From the IMG/VR virus record IMGVR_UViG_3300042914_001405, positions 1-45,613 of that record: DNA of 45,613 nucleotides; one strand, 5' to 3'. Position numbers and translations under genes: made by a program. A model generated the notes under the pieces. That model saw only the letters and a program-made list of their open reading frames with translations. It ran no database searches and was not told where the DNA came from. The stretch is from a virus. Of the stretch, positions 14,868 to 20,792 are shown in pieces; positions within the stretch are counted from its first letter, which is position 1, and every line of letters starts with the position of its first letter.

Positions 14868-14901
14868 GAGGACCAAGGGAGTAAAAATTCCCCTGGTCCT
14901 C
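14868..14901 (-). terminator. Hairpin downstream of major capsid gene, probable terminator
   Basis: A 13-base-pair stem with one mismatch (GAGGACCAGGGGA against TCCCTTGGTCCTC) has an eight-base loop containing five T on the transcript. It follows the major capsid stop by about 30 bases. A T tract after the stem is lacking, so some read-through into the neck genes is likely. Confidence 0.7.
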
Positions 14902-14910
14902 ATGTTATTA

Positions 14911-14933
14911 ACTAATAACTATCAGTTATTAGT
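14911..14933 (-). other. Hairpin overlapping the capsid stop codon
   Basis: Ten perfect base pairs (ACTAATAACT paired with AGTTATTAGT) have a three-base loop. The stop codon of the major capsid gene (14929-14931) lies inside the stem. With the stronger hairpin at 14868-14901 it forms a double structure, which may stabilise the capsid mRNA 3' end. Confidence 0.6.
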
Positions 14934-16623
14934 AACCCATTACTGATGTGCCTTGGATTCTATTCGTTGTATTTCTAGAGAAAGGTTGGAATAGATAGTT
15001 GGCAGTAGGTCCGACAATTCTGATGATTCTGTAGAATCTGTTAAATGGTTGGATCTGTACCTTACCATAGCGGGTGAGGATACCCTTTCTTGGTTGGAAG
15101 GTTTCAGGATCCGTAATTGTGGGTAGCTGTTGTAGTGGGATGTATGGAGCATAGATAAATCCTGAATCCATAGCATTTGCACCCTTATAACCAATCATAA
15201 TCTCGTCAGTTGGATACATAGGATCAACATAGAGATCATAACGACCCATGAACTTGCCCTTATACTCAATGCTATTAGCAGTGATGTTTGTTGGGCCATC
15301 TTCACGCTGGATGCCACCCTCTAGTTTAGATGCACTTTCTAGTAGTGAGCAAACTAGTGGTGATGTAAGAATCCAGTTACCAGGACCACGCATTGTGGTA
15401 CGGTAAATATCTTGTGAAGCAAGGTTAATGAGTGCTAAAAGGTTAGCATATACTTCACCAACGTGACGAGCATAGAATGCTGGGCTTGACTGAGTGAAGT
15501 CGATTACAAAGATGTTTGAACCTGAAGAGGTTAGAATACCTGGCATCTCTGTGCTAGCTCCAGCACCAGCAGCACCGTTAAAATCATAGGTGAACTGGTT
15601 AGGTATAAAAGTTTCAGCCGCAGCACCGACGGTGCCATCTTGCTTTAGACCTGGGAACCCGTTTAATGTAACATAGTTGTTGTCCATTAGGTTTTGGTTT
15701 ACACCACCGAGGGTTTGTCCACGAAGACCGTAAGCGATCATACGAAGATCTTCGATGAGTTCGCGGTCTATTTCGAGTTGAAGTTCCTTCGAGAGGAGGT
15801 CTGTTAGCTCGCGCTCTAGATCGAGATTGTGGTAAGCCTTAAGGTCTTGTGAAGCCTCAAGTGTCCACAATGCACGCATCTTACGAGTGTTAGCAACAAC
15901 AGCTTCTTGCTCGATGTGGAAGGTCATCTCAGGAATGCCTGTTCCATCTAGACGCTCACCACCTGAGATGCTAAATCCGTAGATTGCGTTTGATAGAGGC
16001 CAAGCAGCTATCTGACCACCCATTGTACCTGATGCAGCACCAGCACCAAAGATACCAGCAGTGCCAGAAAGTGTAGCTAGTACGTTGGAAAGGTCGAAAC
16101 CGCTAGAAGCAAAGTCTCCATCTAAACCTGGAGTTCCTGTGGCAGTTCCTATGTAAGAACCATCAGCGTTTCTAAAGGTGTTTTGTGCTGCTGCGCGAGG
16201 AGTGTTGTTAGATTCAGATCCAATTGGCTGTGCAGTTAGACCACGATAGGTCATATTGTACTTGCTATAAACTGGTTGAATATCCGTAGGTGAGGCTCCA
16301 CCTCTCTTAGCACGGCTGTTTCCAATGTAGAATACTTGTGAAACTGGGCCTTGCATAGGCTGAACACCAACGATCTTGTTGGCGATTAGTTCTGGGTAAA
16401 CTCTACGAACTAGTGGGAAGGCGAACTTTTGAAATACGCCTAATTGACCAGTTGTAGTAGTAGCAGCCGAAATAGCTTCATCCATTCGCTCTTGAACGAC
16501 AGACTTAGCTTGGTTCTCTAGAAGTTGAGCCGTAACACGACGAGTGTACTCGTTGCCGATGCCCTCAAGGACAGGCTCCCACTTCTGGACCAACGAATCA
16601 TCAGTACGATGCATTATATCCAT
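14929..16623 (-). CDS. 23: Major capsid protein, gp23-like
   Basis: This 564-residue protein forms the hexameric head shell. The N-terminal 'LVQKWEPVLEGIGNEYTRRV' matches the T4 gp23 'LLNKWKPLLEGEGLPEI', and 'FPLVRRVYPELIANKIVGVQ' (69-88), followed by 'PMQGPVSQVFYI', corresponds to 'VRRAIPNLIAFDICGVQPMNSPTGQVF'. The C-terminal part contains 'GRYDLYVDPMYPTDEIMIGYK' near 460-480. T4 gp23 is trimmed after Glu65; here the candidate cuts are after E36 (LLE|N) and E49 (MDE|A), and both are inferred. The start has AAGGGA eight bases upstream. It follows the scaffold gene by 16 bases and ends in two hairpins. Confidence 0.96.
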   Translation of the reverse strand: MDIMHRTDDSLVQKWEPVLEGIGNEYTRRVTAQLLENQAKSVVQERMDEAISAATTTTGQLGVFQKFAFPLVRRVYPELIANKIVGVQPMQGPVSQVFYIGNSRAKRGGASPTDIQPVYSKYNMTYRGLTAQPIGSESNNTPRAAAQNTFRNADGSYIGTATGTPGLDGDFASSGFDLSNVLATLSGTAGIFGAGAASGTMGGQIAAWPLSNAIYGFSISGGERLDGTGIPEMTFHIEQEAVVANTRKMRALWTLEASQDLKAYHNLDLERELTDLLSKELQLEIDRELIEDLRMIAYGLRGQTLGGVNQNLMDNNYVTLNGFPGLKQDGTVGAAAETFIPNQFTYDFNGAAGAGASTEMPGILTSSGSNIFVIDFTQSSPAFYARHVGEVYANLLALINLASQDIYRTTMRGPGNWILTSPLVCSLLESASKLEGGIQREDGPTNITANSIEYKGKFMGRYDLYVDPMYPTDEIMIGYKGANAMDSGFIYAPYIPLQQLPTITDPETFQPRKGILTRYGKVQIQPFNRFYRIIRIVGPTANYLFQPFSRNTTNRIQGTSVMGY

Positions 16624-16639
16624 AAATTAAATCCCTTAT

Positions 16640-17284
16640 TTATTTTTGGGAGAAGGGCATGAACTTCATGACCTCATCAGTTAAAAAGGCATTTCTTTGT
16701 TGGTAAGCCTTTTCTTCGTTAATAACTTTATCCGCTTTGGTTACAACGACAGCTTGTTCAGAGGACTTAAAAGCCTCGTCCCGAGCAGCGACAAGATTCT
16801 CGACCTCTTCGAGAAGCTGTGCCTTTTGACCCTTAAGTTTCTCAACAGTACCCTCCGATAGGGTAACTTTATCTTTGAGAACCTTAACTGTGTTTTGAAG
16901 TTTTTCGTTTTCAACGACAAGCTTGTTAACTTGTTCGGTTAAAACATCAAACTCTTCCTGAAGTTCACCATGTTGATTGGTCATTTCAGAAAGAGCATTA
17001 TCTTCATCACCATTGTTAAGTTCTAGAGCCATTAAAGTTCTTACCGATTCAAAGAGACGGGCATTACGGAATACTTCGTTCTCCTCACTTAGCTCAGTAA
17101 GAGCTTGTTCTTTAAGCTGATCTACTTTGGTTCTTAGATAGGCATTAACTTTTGCCTCAAGTAAACCAATCTTCTCTTCGACTTGCTCATTAATTGTAGC
17201 GTCTACTAATTGGAAAATAGCTTCAACAGTAGACTGGTCAAGTCCTTCGGGAAGAATATCAGCAATATTCTTTAATTTATTCAT
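16640..17284 (-). CDS. 22: Prohead scaffold (core) protein, gp22-like
   Basis: This 214-residue acidic protein is almost entirely predicted coiled coil, with heptad-like runs from about 30 to 180 ('EEKIGLLEAKVNAYLRTKVD', 'VNKLVVENEKLQNTVKVLKD'). The position between protease and capsid genes is that of T4 gene 22, whose product forms the temporary prohead core and is then degraded. AGGAGA precedes the start at 17284. A 73-base AT-rich gap (17285-17357) separates it from the small gene upstream and could hold a promoter ('TTAATAGATATATTT' on the minus strand). Sequence similarity to gp22 is weak, as is normal for scaffolds. Confidence 0.8.
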   Translation of the reverse strand: MNKLKNIADILPEGLDQSTVEAIFQLVDATINEQVEEKIGLLEAKVNAYLRTKVDQLKEQALTELSEENEVFRNARLFESVRTLMALELNNGDEDNALSEMTNQHGELQEEFDVLTEQVNKLVVENEKLQNTVKVLKDKVTLSEGTVEKLKGQKAQLLEEVENLVAARDEAFKSSEQAVVVTKADKVINEEKAYQQRNAFLTDEVMKFMPFSQK

Positions 17285-17357
17285 GAATAATCTCCTAGGT
17301 TAAATATATCTATTAATGATTCTTTAAAAAAATAAGTTTTTTTAAAAAATGTATGCG

Positions 17358-17696
17358 TTAGCGTCCTGAATACCCTTTGAATTTAGTTTCAGGACTAACA
17401 GGTTTACGTTTACCCGTTTTGGGGTCTGAACGAGGAAGTTCATGCTGCTCACCTCTAGGGGTTTTTGGACCACTCGGTTTTTCTTTAGAATATTCAAAGC
17501 TGCTAAGTTTTGCACCCTTTATAGGTCTACTTCCTGTAATGGAAGGTTTATCTGAATCAGTAGACCAATCACCTCTACGCTTACGTTCTTTTACACTTTC
17601 ATCTGGATCAGATGGAAGTGGTCTTTCAGAAGTTTTTTCTACTAAATTTAAAGCTTCAGCTATTAAAAATCCTAAATGTTTATAAGTATTATACAT
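17358..17696 (-). CDS. Small basic protein with N-terminal capsid-targeting-like peptide
   Basis: This 112-residue protein begins MYNTYKHLGFLIAEAL, strikingly like the T4 internal protein leader MKTYQEFIAEA, which targets proteins to the prohead and is cut after Glu. Here the predicted cut is I-A-E|A at residues 12-15. The rest is highly charged, basic and rich in Pro, Ser, Lys and Arg, with no hydrophobic core, as expected for a DNA-associated internal head protein. It lies between the protease and scaffold genes. The shared motif at residues 5-16 also occurs at 13608-13643 and 17903-17938. The function in the host is unknown. Confidence 0.75.
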   Translation of the reverse strand: MYNTYKHLGFLIAEALNLVEKTSERPLPSDPDESVKERKRRGDWSTDSDKPSITGSRPIKGAKLSSFEYSKEKPSGPKTPRGEQHELPRSDPKTGKRKPVSPETKFKGYSGR

Positions 17697-17698
17697 AA

Positions 17699-19231
17699 TT
17701 AATCTTTTTCGCCTTCTCTTTTCTTAGCCGCTTTTTCCCATTGATCAGCACGCTTGGTAGAAGTTTTAACTTCTTTACCACTCGTTGTTAATACCTTTTC
17801 TTCGCCTTCTTTTCCTGTTGGACTACGGAACACCGAAGCCTTACCTCCTGCTTTTTTTGGAGTTGACACCATACCAAATTTAGCTTTACCTATTTTGGTA
17901 AACAAAGCTTCTGCTAAAACTTTACCAATACGAGCATATTCAGTGTGTGATAGTTGTGCTTGCTGCATAACTCCTAAACCTGTAGTGTCAGGTTCAGCGG
18001 GCGCTGTTTTGCTTTTCTTTTTTATTTTTTGTTTAGGTGCTGCGGACATTGGAGATGCTTTACCTCCTGCTACAGCTAATCTAGCTTGAAGTGCAGGATT
18101 TTGAGAACCCGTAGAAGATTGTGGTCCGCGAGCCGCTGCTACTTGTTGATCTGATTTTTGAGCAGCTTGAGAGCGTGCTCTCATAGCTTGAATACCTTTT
18201 CTAGCAAGACCTACTGCTCCTTTACCTACTACTGCTCCTGCTTTTGCAGCCATACTCGCTCCAGCTTTGGCGTAATCCATTTTAGTAACAGGTTTGCCCT
18301 GTGCTGCTCTATCTTTAATTCTGGCTGCGGCAACATCACCTAATGCAGCACCCTTTGCTCTAGAAATTTCCATATTTCTAGCGTGTCTTTGTGCTCTCCA
18401 GTTAGACCACATACCACCTTGATCTTGCGCTGGGCGTCCAAACGTACCTTGCCCTTGCAATCTATCCTGACGAGATTTTTCTAATTCATCAGCAAAGGCT
18501 TCATTAATTAATATGTTAGCTATATTTTTATAAGCATTTATTAGATCAGGATTTAATTCTTCTTCAGATTCCTGAAGTTTCTTTTTCATTTTCTTTGGCT
18601 TAGTATAGCAAGACTTTTCTTCTAAAATAGGCTCATATGCTTCACGAAGTTTAGAACGAAGCATTGTTACAAAATTACTTTCTTTCTGTAACTTAGATTG
18701 TGATTCTCTTGCAAAACGTGATTGAGTAGATTCAGCTAGTGTTGGGAACGCACCTCTTGTAGATGGATCAGCTACAAGATCAAATGTAACTAGTCTATAA
18801 TCTTCATTAACGATTTTATTACCTTGGGCATCCTCAGAGAGTGTACCCATACCACGGGAAGAAATACCAATACGAACGCCACCATCTATTAAAGCCTTTG
18901 CAGTTAAACCAGCAGGGGTCTTAAGAATCTCTGCTTCACCTATGAGTTCATTACCCTTTATTTCAAGCTTCGTAATTAAGTGAGAAGCATTGGAAAGTTT
19001 TACAGTATCGTTAGATGGGTGATCTAATTCACCACAAAGTCTACGCTCTTGAATTAAAGGTTGAACTTTCTTTAGCTGATTTTCTAAAACAGTTGTAGGA
19101 TAAATACGCCCGTTATTGTTCTTCTCGTTGCAACGACCGAAGACACCACGGATTCTCATGGTATCTCCAGCCTTACCTTCAGTAAGAACCTGTAAATTTT
19201 CTACTATGAATACGTCTTGTATTAACTGCAT
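17699..19231 (-). CDS. 21: Prohead core protease, gp21-like, with long basic C-terminal extension
   Basis: Residues 20-170 form the gp21-type serine protease that matures the prohead: 'NNGRIYPTTVLE' (39-50), catalytic His71 in 'GELDHPS', Ser124/125 in 'GISSRGMG' and 'DLVADPS' at 151-157. Beyond it are about 340 extra residues that T4 gp21 (212 residues) lacks: an Ala/Lys/Gly/Arg-rich tail with alpha-helical 'AAAR' and 'KKK' runs. The tail contains Y-A-R-I-G-K-V-L-A-E-A-L at 432-443 and a looser 'YKNIANILINEAF' at 234-246. Candidate self-cuts of (I/L)-x-E type are after E167 (LAE|S), E244 (INE|A by the rule) and E441 (LAE|A). The tail may be a second scaffold or cargo domain released by the protease itself. 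The start overlaps the previous stop (TAATG). Confidence 0.9.
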   Translation of the reverse strand: MQLIQDVFIVENLQVLTEGKAGDTMRIRGVFGRCNEKNNNGRIYPTTVLENQLKKVQPLIQERRLCGELDHPSNDTVKLSNASHLITKLEIKGNELIGEAEILKTPAGLTAKALIDGGVRIGISSRGMGTLSEDAQGNKIVNEDYRLVTFDLVADPSTRGAFPTLAESTQSRFARESQSKLQKESNFVTMLRSKLREAYEPILEEKSCYTKPKKMKKKLQESEEELNPDLINAYKNIANILINEAFADELEKSRQDRLQGQGTFGRPAQDQGGMWSNWRAQRHARNMEISRAKGAALGDVAAARIKDRAAQGKPVTKMDYAKAGASMAAKAGAVVGKGAVGLARKGIQAMRARSQAAQKSDQQVAAARGPQSSTGSQNPALQARLAVAGGKASPMSAAPKQKIKKKSKTAPAEPDTTGLGVMQQAQLSHTEYARIGKVLAEALFTKIGKAKFGMVSTPKKAGGKASVFRSPTGKEGEEKVLTTSGKEVKTSTKRADQWEKAAKKREGEKD

Positions 19232-19650
19232 TATTTATACTTCAAACCTCGTTCTTTCTTAATAGATCTGCTTCCGTATTGTTGAGCTAACTTGTCAGAA
19301 CCTTTTCCATATCGTAGTTTTGTTCTAACAGCGTGCTTCTTGATGCTACTCCAACCAGCAGAAGGTGTTGCACTTCCTGGAGTAAATCCTTTAGCAATCT
19401 TACCCCGACCGCTCTTAGCGCCCCACTTACCTTTTGAAATTACATATAGTCTACCAGCAGCTTTTGTAGTAAAGATTTCTCCGTACTGACCATCTGATAA
19501 TGCATTACTAATGCTACCATATGTTTTAACTTTGCCTTTAAAAGACTTCTTAATATCACGCTTGGTTCCTTCTTTTGAGGCATAGGTTTTTCTACCCTCT
19601 ACAGAACCTCGCGCCTCTAAAAGACCTTCAATAGACTCAGTTATTTTCAT
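19231..19650 (-). CDS. Basic head-region protein (139 aa), possible internal head protein
   Basis: This is a 139-residue, very basic protein (Lys/Arg/Gly/Ser rich) without a recognised fold. The N-terminus MKITESIEGLLEARG contains L-L-E|A at residues 10-13, a fit to the prohead protease rule, suggesting a short leader is removed. Residues 55-80 ('YGEIFTTKAAGRLYVISKGK') look beta-stranded. The start overlaps the previous gene's stop as ATGA, and its stop overlaps the protease start. The gene's place in the prohead core cluster supports a head role. The specific job is unknown. Confidence 0.72.
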   Translation of the reverse strand: MKITESIEGLLEARGSVEGRKTYASKEGTKRDIKKSFKGKVKTYGSISNALSDGQYGEIFTTKAAGRLYVISKGKWGAKSGRGKIAKGFTPGSATPSAGWSSIKKHAVRTKLRYGKGSDKLAQQYGSRSIKKERGLKYK

Positions 19651-20144
19651 TTCTTTAGTCTTGCTTTAATAGAAGCCTTTAAAACTTGAGAACGAGACTT
19701 AGGTGCTGGTGTAGCTTTCTTGTATCCATACTTAGCTTCTACCTTTTCAAAAGGAATATCCTTTTGCTTTTGAGGCCCAGCTAAATTGACACCTATACTA
19801 CCTGTGGTGGTCATTTCTTGTAGAAGCTCTATTACTTGTTGTAGAAGGGGAACTAACTCTTGTGCAGTCTCCTCAGTCATTAGTTGAGGTTCTTGCTTAG
19901 GCTCATTTCCTGCCCACACAAGCTCTGGCATACTGTCTACAGGTTCAGCATCTTGAGGAGTAAACTGCTCCCCGAGTATCTGTTTCATGAATGAATCAGG
20001 AACTTTGACCTTAGAAATATCCTTACCAGCAGGTGCTAATCCTGCCTTCTTAGGAGCAGATGGAGGTAACTCCTTACCGCTCTTAATGTTACTCACACTT
20101 TCTTGTATGAGTCTTTCTGCGAAGTCTCCTATACTTCCCTTCAT
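19647..20144 (-). CDS. Prohead core-region protein (165 aa), unknown function
   Basis: This 165-residue protein is acidic in the middle and basic at the end ('SQVLKASIKARLKK'). The N-terminus MKGSIGDFAERLIQESVSN contains I-Q-E|S at 13-16, another fit to the prohead protease cleavage rule. The segment 'VKVPDSFMKQILGEQFTPQD' (47-66) and an amphipathic helix near 92-110 ('ETAQELVPLLQQVIELLQEM') suggest helical assembly. AAGGAG lies nine bases before the ATG. It is next to the protease in the head cluster, at the position of T4 genes 67/68, but I see no sequence identity to those proteins. Confidence 0.68.
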   Translation of the reverse strand: MKGSIGDFAERLIQESVSNIKSGKELPPSAPKKAGLAPAGKDISKVKVPDSFMKQILGEQFTPQDAEPVDSMPELVWAGNEPKQEPQLMTEETAQELVPLLQQVIELLQEMTTTGSIGVNLAGPQKQKDIPFEKVEAKYGYKKATPAPKSRSQVLKASIKARLKK

Positions 20145-20163
20145 GAGCAGGTACTCCTTTTCC

Positions 20164-20688
20164 TCACTCTTCTTCGACTACTTCTTCGTCTTCGTCTAGA
20201 GTTTCGGTATCGTCTTGAAGAAGGATTTCCTTGATGGTTTGATCAATTACAGCCTCAACATCCTCTTCACCTTCGTTTAGTTGGCTTAGACGCTCAACTA
20301 GACCCATGATTACATCGAGGTGCTCAAGGAGACGCTCTTCTTCTAGAGCTTCTTCTAGCTGTGAGGTGCAAAGTGGGCAAACGTGAGTCTCCTCTGCAAG
20401 CTCTTCAGCATCATCACCGTCTTCTACTTCTGTAGAATCATCCATCTTCTCTTCTTTCTCTTCTTCTTTCTTCATCATTTTCTTGATGAGCTTCTTATCT
20501 TTAGCCTCATCAGGATGACCCTTCTTCTTCATAGCCTTTTTAAGACCAGGAGGAAGACCCTTCTTCTTCTCTTCAATAACCTCTTCTGAGGCTGACTCGT
20601 CTAGACGAGTTTCAACACCAGCCCTGCTCCACATGGCTGATTCAATAAGTTTTTGACGAAGTTCGTCGCTAAGTCTAACGTGATCCAT
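20164..20688 (-). CDS. Charged prohead core-region protein (174 aa) with CxxC motif
   Basis: This 174-residue protein alternates strongly basic (residues 40-72, 'KKAMKKKGHPDEAKDKK' and KK runs) and strongly acidic parts (75-97 and the Asp/Glu C-terminus from 157). One CPLC motif at 103-106 could be half of a metal site, but no second pair is present. The helix 'EERLLEHLDVIMGLVERLSQ' (117-136) is amphipathic. N-terminal 'LRQKLIESAMW' resembles head-protein leaders only loosely. It is the first gene of the head cluster, preceded by a hairpin and an AT-rich gap. AAAGGA precedes the start. The low sequence complexity fits a scaffold-like role. Confidence 0.66.
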   Translation of the reverse strand: MDHVRLSDELRQKLIESAMWSRAGVETRLDESASEEVIEEKKKGLPPGLKKAMKKKGHPDEAKDKKLIKKMMKKEEEKEEKMDDSTEVEDGDDAEELAEETHVCPLCTSQLEEALEEERLLEHLDVIMGLVERLSQLNEGEEDVEAVIDQTIKEILLQDDTETLDEDEEVVEEE

Positions 20689-20792
20689 AATACTTTCCTT
20701 TTAAGTTTTAATTAAGATTTTAATCATCTCTTATGTTATCTAGAGATGTAGGCAAAAATTGTATTTTTTATTTTAAAAAATGTTAAAAATTC
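20689..20792 (-). other. AT-rich intergenic region with small hairpin
   Basis: This 104-base gap lies between the 929-residue gene and the head cluster. It contains a 7-base-pair hairpin at 20725-20748 (CATCTCT paired with AGAGATG, ten-base loop) followed on the minus strand by ATTAAAATCTT. It may be a weak terminator plus a promoter for the head cluster. No convincing TATAAT box was found. Confidence 0.45.

Noticed and set aside
20750-20790. A/T-rich run considered as an origin or promoter
   Set aside because: It is short and without repeated boxes or a clear -10 element; base composition alone is not evidence.
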